Notes under the pieces: model-generated
Told to the model about the DNA's origin: nothing
The model's database searches: none
The model's input: the letters and a program-made list of their open reading frames with translations, nothing else
Made by a program: the position numbers and the translations under genes
DNA from: Candidatus Melainabacteria bacterium
Lineage (GTDB): Bacteria > Cyanobacteriota > Vampirovibrionia > Obscuribacterales > Obscuribacteraceae
Assembly (NCBI GenBank): GCA_017307165.1
Contig: JAFKGK010000002.1
Location: 248,001-312,000, forward strand
Length of the DNA: 64,000 nucleotides
Direction of reading: 5' to 3'
Part shown: positions 26,430 to 35,340 of the stretch, in pieces
How the letters are laid out: each line of letters starts with the position of its first letter
How positions within the stretch are numbered: the first letter of the stretch is position 1

Positions 26430-28173
26430 CAATCCTCCTGTGGTCAAAATCATCCCTCTGGGTGGCTTGGGTGAGATCGGCAAAAATACGATGGCCATCG
26501 AATGTGGTGATGACATTTTTCTTGTCGATTGCGGACTGGCTTTTCCGACAGATGAAATGTTGGGAGTCGATCTGGTTTTGCCAGATATCAGCTATCTAGC
26601 CGACAATCAGCACAAATTACGGGGCCTGGCAATCACACACGGCCATGAAGATCATATAGGTGGTGTGACCTTTTTGCTCAAAGATGTCACTCTGCCTGTG
26701 ATCTATGGACCAGCGCTTGCTATCGGATTGCTGGAAGGCAAGCTCGATGAGGCTGGTCTTGCCAATCGCACCACACTGCATAAGGTCGGACCGCGCCAGA
26801 GAGTCAAATTTGGCTGCTTTGAAGTCGAATTTATCAGATCCACCCACTCGATCGCTGATTCGTATTGTCTGGTCATCCGCTCGCCAATAGGCAATATCGT
26901 GCACACAGGTGACTTCAAATTTGATTTTACTCCAGTCGACGAAGAGCAATTTGACATAGCCAGACTCGCAGCTGCTTGCGAAGAAGGTGTGGTGGCATTG
27001 CTCAGCGATAGCACCAATAGTGAAAGAGAGGGTTTTACACCTTCGGAAAGAACAGTGTGGCACAAGCTTAACGAGATCTTTGCCCAGGCCCAGGGCAGAC
27101 TCATCGTCACGACCTTTGCATCCAATGTAAATAGAGTGCGTCAAGTTTTGCAAGCCGCAATCAATTACAACCGCAAAGTCGCAGTGCTCGGTCGCTCTAT
27201 GCTTACTTTCGCCAGCAAGGCGCGTGATCTGGGCTATATGAAATATCCTGATGGGCTTTTGATCCCGGTAGAATCCATCAATCAATTGCCGCCAAAAGAA
27301 GTCGTCATCCTTACCACTGGCTCACAAGGCGAACCTATGTCTGCCTTGACCCGCATCGCCAATGACGAGCATCGGAGAATCAAGATCATCGCCGGCGATA
27401 CCGTTATCATTTCTGCTACTCCCATCCCGGGCAATGAAAGATCGGTCGCCAACACAATCAATGCTCTCTTTGAACGGGGGGCCAATGTCATTTATGGCCG
27501 TGATGCTGGCGTGCACGTATCCGGACACGCTTGCCAGGAAGAATTGAAATTGATGATCAATTTAACCAGGCCCAAATTTTTCATCCCTGTGCATGGCGAA
27601 TACCGTATGTTGGTCAAGCATGGCCAACTAGCGGTCGGTTGCGGCGTGGAAAAGGACAATGTCTTTATCATGGCTAATGGGGACGTAGTCCACTTATCCG
27701 CTGATAAGGGCTTTATGGGTGAAAAAGTCAAATCGGGCATCAACCTCATCGATTTTAATCGTGATTGGCAGATCGACGAAGATATAGTCGAAGAAAGACA
27801 GAGGCTAGCCGATGATGGCATGGTCGCCGTGGCCATATCGCTCGACCCCAATGGGCGATTGAGTGCTGGTCCCGATGTGTCATTGCGTGGTCTGATCATA
27901 CCCAGGGGGATGCCAGTCGAGGAACTAGTCATCCGAATCAGGAAAGAAGCCCTGACTATATTGGACCAAGAAATGGTGCATGACCCTTCACTTTTGAAAT
28001 CAAAGGTAGAAGCGCACCTCAACGAGTTTTTTGCTAATGACCTAAAATCTAGTCCACTGGTACATGTGCTGGTAATGCGAGCAAATATCCAGGCTCGACC
28101 TTTTGATCCTCAAGAAAAGAAAGTGGATGAGAAAGGTCGTAGGGTTATTAGAAAGCTAAAGTCAGAAAACTAA
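26419..28173 (+). CDS. rnj: Ribonuclease J
   Basis: 584 residues from ATG 26419 (MPPSNPPVVKIIPLGG); an earlier in-frame start at 26398 lies deeper in dapA. It is a 5'-3' exoribonuclease and endonuclease for mRNA decay and rRNA maturation. The MBL zinc motif THGHEDHIGG, the beta-CASP domain (STNSEREGFTPSE, ILTTGSQGEPMSAL) and VHGEYRML are all present, followed by a C-terminal domain. Linkage of rnj to dapA and dapB is seen in other phyla. It ends the operon, and a strong hairpin follows. Confidence 0.95.
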   Translation: MPPSNPPVVKIIPLGGLGEIGKNTMAIECGDDIFLVDCGLAFPTDEMLGVDLVLPDISYLADNQHKLRGLAITHGHEDHIGGVTFLLKDVTLPVIYGPALAIGLLEGKLDEAGLANRTTLHKVGPRQRVKFGCFEVEFIRSTHSIADSYCLVIRSPIGNIVHTGDFKFDFTPVDEEQFDIARLAAACEEGVVALLSDSTNSEREGFTPSERTVWHKLNEIFAQAQGRLIVTTFASNVNRVRQVLQAAINYNRKVAVLGRSMLTFASKARDLGYMKYPDGLLIPVESINQLPPKEVVILTTGSQGEPMSALTRIANDEHRRIKIIAGDTVIISATPIPGNERSVANTINALFERGANVIYGRDAGVHVSGHACQEELKLMINLTRPKFFIPVHGEYRMLVKHGQLAVGCGVEKDNVFIMANGDVVHLSADKGFMGEKVKSGINLIDFNRDWQIDEDIVEERQRLADDGMVAVAISLDPNGRLSAGPDVSLRGLIIPRGMPVEELVIRIRKEALTILDQEMVHDPSLLKSKVEAHLNEFFANDLKSSPLVHVLVMRANIQARPFDPQEKKVDEKGRRVIRKLKSEN

Positions 28174-28192
28174 AGTCCCAATAATAAACAAA

Positions 28193-28218
28193 ACTCCCGC
28201 TCCAAGGAGAGCGGGAGT
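28193..28218. terminator. Hairpin terminator between convergent rnj and sepF
   Basis: A perfect 10-bp stem (ACTCCCGCTC / GAGCGGGAGT) with a six-base loop. In the minus direction the following TTTGTTTATTATT is a fair T tract; in the plus direction the tail is TAATTGTTG. It probably ends both transcripts. Confidence 0.75.
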
Positions 28219-28249
28219 AATTGTTGTGGTGGATTAGGTAAGGAGGAAA

Positions 28250-28287
28250 CACAGTACTGGCTTAGGTTTGAGCCGTTTTGTACTGTG
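28250..28287 (+). terminator. Second hairpin, terminator-like
   Basis: Outer arms CACAGTAC / GTACTGTG, with inner GGCT / AGCC in the loop, followed by CTTTTAATAA. It lies 30 bases beyond the first hairpin in the same non-coding stretch and could be a back-up terminator or the end of a small RNA. Confidence 0.45.
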
Positions 28288-28395
28288 CTTTTAATAATAG
28301 CAGCGCTTAAAGTCCATCGATGTTAAATAACTTGAAGCGGCTCTTATCAAAGCCCTGCCAAATCCCCAATCTAAATTTGGGTTAGATTTGTTTAA

Positions 28396-28932
28396 TTAAG
28401 AGCTGGGCCAACGGTTTGAGACATCGATCCCTTGGTTACCCTTGGTCGGATAGAGAAAATCTAAGGCACCTAGACCAAGATCTACTGATTCGGAAGGAAC
28501 CGGAGTACCAGCAAATGTATCGCTCATTGCGGGCGTTTCTTTGATTGGTGCGGTGATCCTGATATTGGAAGGACAGAAAACATAAACCTGCTCGCTGAGT
28601 TTGTGAAAATCACCGTCAAGAGCAGCTGAGGCACCAGCCACAAAATCGACTAGACGATTGGCGTCGACCTTTTTCATATTTTCGAGAGAAATAGTGGTGG
28701 CAGCTCTCGAACGCAGGCATTCTACGATCTCGATCGCTTCTTCGAAGGAGACTGGATTAAAAATTGAGATCTGTGTACCGAGGCGTGTAGGGGTCTGTTG
28801 TCTCACCGAACCCATCGCCATCATGCGCCGATCGTTGAGCGCGGGAAAGAGGTCTACATCTTGCTTTTGGAGCTTGCGCTCGTTAGCGAATATAGGCTTT
28901 TCCTTGGAATTATCTGGATAGTCTTCTACCAT
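28396..28932 (-). CDS. sepF: SepF-like cell division protein
   Basis: 178 residues from ATG 28932; the upstream in-frame ATG 28962 is less likely since AAAGGT stands before 28932. The SepF core lies at about residues 55-130 (FEEAIEIVECLRSRAATT, ISLENMKK, RLVDFVAGASAALDG, EQVYVFCPSNI). SepF tethers FtsZ to the membrane and shapes the division ring. The usual short amphipathic N-terminal helix is not obvious, and there is a long C-terminal tail (about 45 residues) rich in P, S and G. It lies 142 bases after ispD on the same strand, so it may have its own promoter. Confidence 0.85.
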   Translation of the reverse strand: MVEDYPDNSKEKPIFANERKLQKQDVDLFPALNDRRMMAMGSVRQQTPTRLGTQISIFNPVSFEEAIEIVECLRSRAATTISLENMKKVDANRLVDFVAGASAALDGDFHKLSEQVYVFCPSNIRITAPIKETPAMSDTFAGTPVPSESVDLGLGALDFLYPTKGNQGIDVSNRWPSS

Positions 28933-29074
28933 GGTTGTACCTTTTGTATAAGGGCGCTGCATTGATCGACGTACTAGAACAACAAATTTATCATAATTTT
29001 AGTCGTTTCTCAGGAATAAGCAAGTGGTGTCACTCGTAGTGCTCGATACTCATCATGCGATGATCGCATATATC

Positions 29075-29839
29075 TTATCTATTTAACCACGGGTGCTCTG
29101 GCAGATAAATAGTAGACATCTGCTCACTTAATGCAAAATCCTCTTGGATAGTGAGTTTAATGTTGTATGTGTCACCGGTGACGATACCGACCTCGTGACC
29201 GTAAGCTTCTAATATTGCAGCGTCGTCAGTCACAGCTACACCATCTTTGATGGCAGCCTCATGACACGATAGCAAAAGATTATATGGTGCCGCTTGTGGT
29301 GTCTGTACACTGTACAGATTGCTGCGATCGATGGTCTTGCATATGGTGCCAGTGGCGTCGACTTGTTTGATTGTGTCTGTTACTGGTAGGCCAGCGGTCA
29401 TGGCGCGCCCCTGGCTGGCGGCGCTTTCAATACATTGTTTTATCAGTCTGTTGCTCGCAAATGGCCGGGCTGCATCGTGAATGAGTACGGTAAGCTCACT
29501 GCATTCGGTTTCAGATAAGGCATTTTTTAATGCCGACAGACCAGCATATACGCTCGCCTGCCTGCTAGCACCGCCTGAGGTGACAAATATTTTGAGGCTT
29601 TTACTATCGATCGGGAGCTTCTTTATATACTCTTCGACATCAAGAGTGATTTCGTTTAGATAAATATCTGGGACGACTATCACCGCATATCTAAAAATGT
29701 CCGAGAGTAGTATTTTGGATATGCACCATATATACAATGGATATCCTTTGATTTTAAAAAACTGCTTGGGCCTCGACAAAAGACCTAGCATCCGCTGGCT
29801 TGAGCCGCCAGCAACCAGAATGGCCGCAAACTCTTTCAA
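29075..29839 (-). CDS. ispD: 2-C-methyl-D-erythritol 4-phosphate cytidylyltransferase
   Basis: 254 residues. It makes CDP-methylerythritol from MEP and CTP in the non-mevalonate isoprenoid pathway. The CTP-binding loop is AILVAGGSSQRM followed by RPKQFF, and IHDAARPF, TDTIKQVD and SVQTPQ are family motifs. The stretch between RM and PKQ is about two residues longer than the common form (RMGxxxPKQ). The start overlaps the scpB stop by four bases, so it is translated with the condensin genes. Confidence 0.92.
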   Translation of the reverse strand: MKEFAAILVAGGSSQRMLGLLSRPKQFFKIKGYPLYIWCISKILLSDIFRYAVIVVPDIYLNEITLDVEEYIKKLPIDSKSLKIFVTSGGASRQASVYAGLSALKNALSETECSELTVLIHDAARPFASNRLIKQCIESAASQGRAMTAGLPVTDTIKQVDATGTICKTIDRSNLYSVQTPQAAPYNLLLSCHEAAIKDGVAVTDDAAILEAYGHEVGIVTGDTYNIKLTIQEDFALSEQMSTIYLPEHPWLNR

Positions 29840-30513
29840 TCTATTTGGTTGGCCAAAAGACTATTTGTCTGTGCTGGAGCTATCCCAAGCGGACTGGCAT
29901 CAAAGGTGGAGTCATTGCCCGGCGACGCATCAAACATATCCAGTTGCACGGTGACGTGATCTTCGGGGAGATCCTCAGCCTCGTTAGCATCTCCATCTGC
30001 TCCAGCAGTCCTGGACTTTTTGTTGGCCTTGACCAATTCGTGTCTCCAGGTCTGTCCATCTTTGCTGAGACGAAAGTATTCCTGAAATCTCTTGGTCGTG
30101 GTCAAGACTGGAGACCGTCCGTCTTCGCGCTTGTGGATGAGATCTCGGGCCAAGAGTTCTTTTATGTGGTCGTAAGCGCCGGCGCCACGTAGTTTGATTA
30201 CTTCGCTTTGGGCTACAGGCTGCTTGATGGCAATAGCCGACAGGGTGCGGACAAGGGAGGTGGGCATCTCGAAAGGCGAAAATTCGTCGACGAGATTGGA
30301 TAATTCGTCTTTGACTTGCATCATGTAACCGTCATCGTCAGCGATCTCAATGGCACCGTTGCGGTTTTCGTAGTCATTGATGAGATCGAGCATTGCTTGA
30401 CGCACTTGTTGCACGTCTTCGCCAAGGCTGCGTGCTATTGCTTGAGCTTTGATCGGTTTGTCGGTCAAAAATAGCAGGGCTTCTATTCTGTTTTTGAGAT
30501 TGTTTAGGCTCAT
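29836..30513 (-). CDS. scpB: Segregation and condensation protein B
   Basis: 225 residues. Two winged-helix domains (NRIEALLFLTDKPIKAQAIA near the start, and PVAQSEVIKLRGAGAYDHIKELLARDLI in the second) bind the middle of ScpA to complete the SMC condensin. The last about 55 residues are acidic and extend beyond the usual core. It overlaps scpA by four bases (ATGA) and ispD by four bases. Confidence 0.95.
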   Translation of the reverse strand: MSLNNLKNRIEALLFLTDKPIKAQAIARSLGEDVQQVRQAMLDLINDYENRNGAIEIADDDGYMMQVKDELSNLVDEFSPFEMPTSLVRTLSAIAIKQPVAQSEVIKLRGAGAYDHIKELLARDLIHKREDGRSPVLTTTKRFQEYFRLSKDGQTWRHELVKANKKSRTAGADGDANEAEDLPEDHVTVQLDMFDASPGNDSTFDASPLGIAPAQTNSLLANQID

Positions 30514-31484
30514 GATTGCAGTCCGCTCGCAAGATTGTCTGATTGGGCTAAAAGTGTCGCAGAAGCTTTTGCTTCTAAATTATTCTCTGGTTTTAAAATA
30601 AACTCTGGGTCTGAAGAAAAATCGGCATTTTTATCTGATGTCACGACTGGTGCAAGCTCTGGGATAGCCAGATAAAGCGGGCCATAAAAAGTATCCTGAT
30701 GAAGGTCTATCTTACCCGCGTTCGAAAGAAAAAGCGCAGAAAGAAAAGTCTCGACCCAATCTTGATCGCGAGCGATCTGCTTGATCAAATCAAACAGCTC
30801 TATCTGTTGACCGGCTACTAGGTGCTCGATGATCCATTGTTCTACTCTGACTATGGTTTCTTCGATGTCTTCGTCATGAGCAAGATGCAGGATATCGTCG
30901 ACATCGTTGACCTGGATGTGGCCGGATAAATCAATACCTCCACCTTTAGGCTTGCGCTCTTGCCTTTTTTTATCAGCCTTTTCTGCTTCTCGCAAGGCTT
31001 CGATCAGTTCTTCGAGGGTCACGCGACGTTCTCGTACGACTTGCTTTCGCTTGGCTCTTCTGACGATAGCACCTTCGAGATCTTTAAATGTAAGCTGACG
31101 CGCTATTACTTGCTTTTCTGCATCGTAAAGGATCGGGCCGCCTTGATCGTCAAAGTCCATAAAATCGTCATCAATAGGACTGTTAAAGCGGTTTGCTTCT
31201 GAAAGAAGGGCCTCTGCCTTGAGTCTCAGCAAGACTGCAGCATGAAATAAGACCTTGCCTGAAATACGCAGGCTCTCTTTGGGAGAAGCTGCAATTGCTT
31301 TTAAAAATTTGTCGCACACATCTATGATGTCGACGTTTTTAGGATCGATCTCGTTTTTTTCTGCCATCTTGACGAGTATCTCGATACCAGAATCCGGATT
31401 AGCGGTTGCTTCTGAAGTTTCGTTGATCTCGATGGTCTCGGGCGAAAAATCGAGTTGATCGCTCGTGGGGATGAGATCAGGCAT
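30510..31484 (-). CDS. scpA: Segregation and condensation protein A (kleisin)
   Basis: 324 residues. The kleisin N-terminal part (EKNEIDPKNVDIIDVCDKFLKA) would touch the SMC neck, and the C-terminal winged helix (about 220-285, IARDQDWVETFLSALFLSNAG) the SMC head. ARQLTFKDLEGAIVRRAKRKQ and EERRVTLEELIEAL-like segments fit the ScpB-binding middle. The protein is longer than the usual 240-270 residues because of extra acidic N- and C-terminal tails. It overlaps smc by eight bases. Confidence 0.93.
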   Translation of the reverse strand: MPDLIPTSDQLDFSPETIEINETSEATANPDSGIEILVKMAEKNEIDPKNVDIIDVCDKFLKAIAASPKESLRISGKVLFHAAVLLRLKAEALLSEANRFNSPIDDDFMDFDDQGGPILYDAEKQVIARQLTFKDLEGAIVRRAKRKQVVRERRVTLEELIEALREAEKADKKRQERKPKGGGIDLSGHIQVNDVDDILHLAHDEDIEETIVRVEQWIIEHLVAGQQIELFDLIKQIARDQDWVETFLSALFLSNAGKIDLHQDTFYGPLYLAIPELAPVVTSDKNADFSSDPEFILKPENNLEAKASATLLAQSDNLASGLQS

Positions 31485-34400
31485 TTGCTACTGCCAGTTG
31501 CGGCTCAGCATGAGGGAGATTGATCTCGCTCAGGCCTACCACACGTGAATATCCATCCGCTCTCAGGGATACGCCAGCGGCATGATCGGCATTTTCGATC
31601 ATGGGGCGTCTCAGGCTGACCACTACAAACTGAGCGGTTTCGGATTGGCGCTTGACCATCTGGGCTAGACGCTCGGCATTGGCACCATCCAGCATCATGT
31701 CGACCTCGTCAAAGGCATAAAATGGTGCTGGGGCAAATCTCTGGAAAGCAAACACAAAAGAGAGGGCTGTAAGAGATTTTTCACCACCGGACAGTGCTTC
31801 GATGCGTTGCATCTTTTTGTCGCGTGGTTGTGCCCTGATAATCAGGCCGCCTTCAAAAGGATTTTCTGGGTTTTCGAGCTCCAGTCTGCCTGTGCCATGC
31901 GAGAGCTCGGCAAAGATATCTTGAAAGTTTTGATTGATGGCGGTAAAGGCTTCCATGAAGGTATTTTTCTTGAGTTCGCCATAACCGAGTATACGTTGAC
32001 CTATTTCTTCGCGTTCGACAGCCAGAGTATCTAGATTGTCGGCGAGTTCTTTTTGTCTTTCCTCGGTCTGGTTGTAATCCTCGAGGGCCTTCATGTTGAC
32101 CGGCTCGAGCGCACGCATACGCCTTTCGAGTCTATCCACTTGCTGACGCAGTTGTTCTACGGTGCCAGCATTTGGTTTTTCGTAGGCAGGGTTTTCGATG
32201 AGGATGCGGTCGATTTCTTCTTTGATGGCGACCAGTGCCTGCTCGAGATCATAATGCGCGATTTTGCGCTCATTGCGGTTTTCCTTGACTCGGATCAATT
32301 CTTGATCGAGCTTGGTCCTTTCGATCTCCTGAGCGGTGACCTTTTCATGTATCTCTTCTTTCGCCTTGCGCAGACCTTCGAGTTCATCAGAAAGAGCAGA
32401 GACCTGCTTTTCCATGGTGGCGATGGCTTCGCGTAGATCTTTGATGAGGCCTTCATGATTGGGCTTCTGATTTTCGAGATCGTCAAGCTCTACGCCCAGA
32501 TCGTTAGCTTGTTGGGTGAGATTTTCGCGATTGGTATTTTCTACTCTTTCTTCGGTCTCTGCAGCATCGATTATCCTTTGTATATCCTTTGCCTGGGACT
32601 CGACCAGAGTCAGATCTTGTCTTATTTCTTCGGATTGGATGATCAATTGCTCGAGCTTGGTCTTCTGACCCTTATCACGGGCGCCTTCCAAAGACTCTTC
32701 CATTTTTTCGATGGATTTGCTCAAGGCTTTAATTGCTTGTTCCAGCTCGACGATTTGTTGATCGATGGTTTCGATCTCGTCCGCCTTGGAGCGCAAGAGA
32801 GGCTTGATGTTTTCGACCTCTTCTTCCATATCTTTGACTTGCTTGCGACTATTCTCGAGGTTGGCTAACCTTTGAGCGAGCAAAGTGCGAGCGCCATTGA
32901 GCTTGTTGCGATCTTCGGCGAGCGAGACCTCTATCTCTTTTAGATTGTCTTTGAGACTACGTACCTGATCTCCAAGACTCTTAGCTGTTTGCTTGAGCAT
33001 GGCAAGATCGGTCTCGCCTCTGGTACCAAAATGCAAACGTGATTTGGCGCTGTCATTGCCACCAGAGATAGACCCTGATTTGTCAAACAACTCTCCACCA
33101 AGAGTAACCATACGCGCCTGGTTGATCATCTTGCGTGCATTTTCCATTGCGTCCATAACGACTGTCTGGCCGCAAGCGTACTGAAACGCTTTGACAAATC
33201 TAGGGTTAAAGTTGATCAGGTTATAAGCAAAATCGATCACACCTGGACGGTTGGGCAAAAGGCCGGGTGGCTGAGTCTGTATCTTGTTTAAAGGCACAAA
33301 GGTGGCACGGCCTGCCTGATTGCGCTTGAGGTATTCGATGCACTGTTGCGCAACCTGGTCGTCTTCGACTACTACATGTCCGAGACGGGGCCCGATTGCT
33401 ATTTCGAGAGCGGTCGTATAACGATCATCTACCGAACCGAGTTGACCGATGGTCCCGTGCACCCCTTGGATCTTGGCATTCATGATGGCTTCGACTGCTC
33501 GGCCATAACCGGACTCGCCGGCTACTTCGCGAGTAGTCTCCACCTCGATCAATTTGCGATTGACCGTATCCTGCATCTGGCGTTTTGATTCGATTTCTTC
33601 GCGAGTAGAGTCCAATTCGGACTCATATTGCGTGATACTACGCTCGATGCCTGCCACGAGCGCTTGCTGATCCTGATATTCGCGCTCGAGTTTGCCAAGG
33701 AGACCCTTGACCTGACTTGACTTGCCGATCTGCTCGGTTGCCTTGGTCCTGAGTGTGTCGAGTTCTCTTTCGAGACTTTGACGATTGGCTTCTAATGCAG
33801 TCTTTTTGACATCGAGACCATGCTTTTCGTCGCGTAGCTTTTGTAGATCGGCGTGCAAACCCGAAATCTTGTCGGAAGACTTGTCTTTTTCCTGTCTCAA
33901 GACTTCGATCTGGCTCATGACCGAGTTAAAGGCCGTTTGCTTTTCGCTTACGGCTGATTTGACTATCTCTTGATCGGCAATGTTTTGTTTTTTTTGCTTA
34001 CCGAGATCGGCCAGGTGCTTGTCGATAGACTTGAGTTGTATGGCGATCTGCTTGGATTGCTTGGCCTTGGTATCGATGATACCGAGCAGGTTGGAGAGCT
34101 TGTTTTCTTCACGAGTCAATTCGCCTCGTTTGGTTTCGAGCTCTTGTCTGATCAAAAGCTGTTCGTTGCCACCTTTTTCTCTGATTTCCTGGTCGATGCG
34201 ACCAAGCTCGGACCGTAGACCAAAGATAGTGACTTCGCTTTGTTCGAGTCTCTCCACAAGAGAGGTTTCTTTGAGATCAAGTTTTTCGATTTCTTTGAGT
34301 TCTGCTTGAGCCTTTTCGGTGAGCTCCTGGAAACGCACGAATACTAGATCTCGCTCTACCGTCTCTTTTTGGGTCTTGAGATCGAGGTATTTGAGAGCCT

Positions 34401-35010
34401 GGTCACGATCGGTTTTGAGCTGCTCAAGACGCACGAGTATCTCTGAAAGTACGATCTTTTGCATATCGATCTTTTCTGTGACCTGAGTCAATTCGTGCTC
34501 GGCTTGATCTATACGACGATCAAACTCGGCGACTCCGGCGAGCTCGTCGATGATGCGACGGCGTTCGGTGGCAGACATGGTAACGATGCCGGTCACGTCG
34601 CCCTGCATGATTACGTTGTAACCAGTAGGGGAAACATTGTATTTGACCAATTCTTCGTGGACTTCGGTAAGAGTGGCTACCTTACCGTTGAGTATATAGG
34701 TAGATGTGTAACCGTTCTCCTTGACCTTGATCCGGCGGATTACTTCTAGTTCGTGGCCTTCGTCATTATGAAAACGTACTCTCACCTTTGCTTCGTTGCG
34801 ACCAGAGAGATTGTTGAGCAGGTCTGGCAGTCTCTCTGCACGCATGGTGCGCGTAGACGAAAGGCCTAGAGCAAAGAGTAGACTGTCGATGATGTTTGAT
34901 TTGCCGGAACCATTAGGACCCGATATCGTCGTGAAACCGTTGAGCAAAGGGACCACGGTCGGTTTGCCGAATGACTTGAAATTATCGAGTTCGATTTCTT
35001 TGATTCGCAA
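31477..35010 (-). CDS. smc: Chromosome segregation ATPase SMC
   Basis: 1177 residues, full length. Walker A is GPNGSGKSN (31-39), a long coiled coil runs to the hinge (around residues 495-640, with GYGRAVEAIM and conserved glycines), and the returning coiled coil leads to the ABC signature LSGGEKSLTAL (1073-1083) and Walker B FYAFDEVD (D1101, E1102). With ScpA and ScpB it forms the condensin that compacts and separates chromosomes. It leads the smc-scpA-scpB-ispD unit. A TATAAT on the minus strand at 35146-35141 could be its promoter. Confidence 0.98.
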   Translation of the reverse strand: MRIKEIELDNFKSFGKPTVVPLLNGFTTISGPNGSGKSNIIDSLLFALGLSSTRTMRAERLPDLLNNLSGRNEAKVRVRFHNDEGHELEVIRRIKVKENGYTSTYILNGKVATLTEVHEELVKYNVSPTGYNVIMQGDVTGIVTMSATERRRIIDELAGVAEFDRRIDQAEHELTQVTEKIDMQKIVLSEILVRLEQLKTDRDQALKYLDLKTQKETVERDLVFVRFQELTEKAQAELKEIEKLDLKETSLVERLEQSEVTIFGLRSELGRIDQEIREKGGNEQLLIRQELETKRGELTREENKLSNLLGIIDTKAKQSKQIAIQLKSIDKHLADLGKQKKQNIADQEIVKSAVSEKQTAFNSVMSQIEVLRQEKDKSSDKISGLHADLQKLRDEKHGLDVKKTALEANRQSLERELDTLRTKATEQIGKSSQVKGLLGKLEREYQDQQALVAGIERSITQYESELDSTREEIESKRQMQDTVNRKLIEVETTREVAGESGYGRAVEAIMNAKIQGVHGTIGQLGSVDDRYTTALEIAIGPRLGHVVVEDDQVAQQCIEYLKRNQAGRATFVPLNKIQTQPPGLLPNRPGVIDFAYNLINFNPRFVKAFQYACGQTVVMDAMENARKMINQARMVTLGGELFDKSGSISGGNDSAKSRLHFGTRGETDLAMLKQTAKSLGDQVRSLKDNLKEIEVSLAEDRNKLNGARTLLAQRLANLENSRKQVKDMEEEVENIKPLLRSKADEIETIDQQIVELEQAIKALSKSIEKMEESLEGARDKGQKTKLEQLIIQSEEIRQDLTLVESQAKDIQRIIDAAETEERVENTNRENLTQQANDLGVELDDLENQKPNHEGLIKDLREAIATMEKQVSALSDELEGLRKAKEEIHEKVTAQEIERTKLDQELIRVKENRNERKIAHYDLEQALVAIKEEIDRILIENPAYEKPNAGTVEQLRQQVDRLERRMRALEPVNMKALEDYNQTEERQKELADNLDTLAVEREEIGQRILGYGELKKNTFMEAFTAINQNFQDIFAELSHGTGRLELENPENPFEGGLIIRAQPRDKKMQRIEALSGGEKSLTALSFVFAFQRFAPAPFYAFDEVDMMLDGANAERLAQMVKRQSETAQFVVVSLRRPMIENADHAAGVSLRADGYSRVVGLSEINLPHAEPQLAVANA

Positions 35011-35340
35011 AAGCTATTACCCTCTGGGTCTGCTCATGATGATAAATAGAGATATAACAGACGCATTAGACTACACACTAGATGCGGTGTCAAGCCTGGA
35101 AGCCGTATTTTAGCGGGCTTTGGCGGGGTTGTCACCATGTATTATATATCCATCGCTTATCGATAGTATTCGGTAAAGTTTTGGCACCAGGGGTGGTGAA
35201 AGACAGACCACTATCTTTAATTATCTGCAAGCGATATAAGGCTGGCTGTTTCTAGATCCAGGCGCTATCCCCTGTATATGCCGATCTCGATCTTGGCAAA
35301 TTAATGAAATATCTTTTCTCTGGATATATACTTTCTGGCT
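35011..35340. other. Divergent intergenic region between smc and the MshEN-repeat gene
   Basis: 330 bases without a gene. It holds a minus-strand TATAAT (35146-35141) that may serve smc with a leader of about 125 bases, and a plus-strand TATACT (35327-35332) for the MshEN-repeat gene. No other feature was recognised. Confidence 0.5.
35327..35332 (+). promoter_or_regulatory. -10 box placed for a leaderless mRNA
   Basis: TATACT ends eight bases before ATG 35341, and no ribosome binding site lies in between. Transcription would begin at about the start codon. No convincing -35 box at normal spacing. Confidence 0.45.

Noticed and set aside
26617..27285. Open frame of 222 codons antisense to rnj
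   Set aside because: Shadow of a fully conserved RNase J; the translated sequence has no family likeness.
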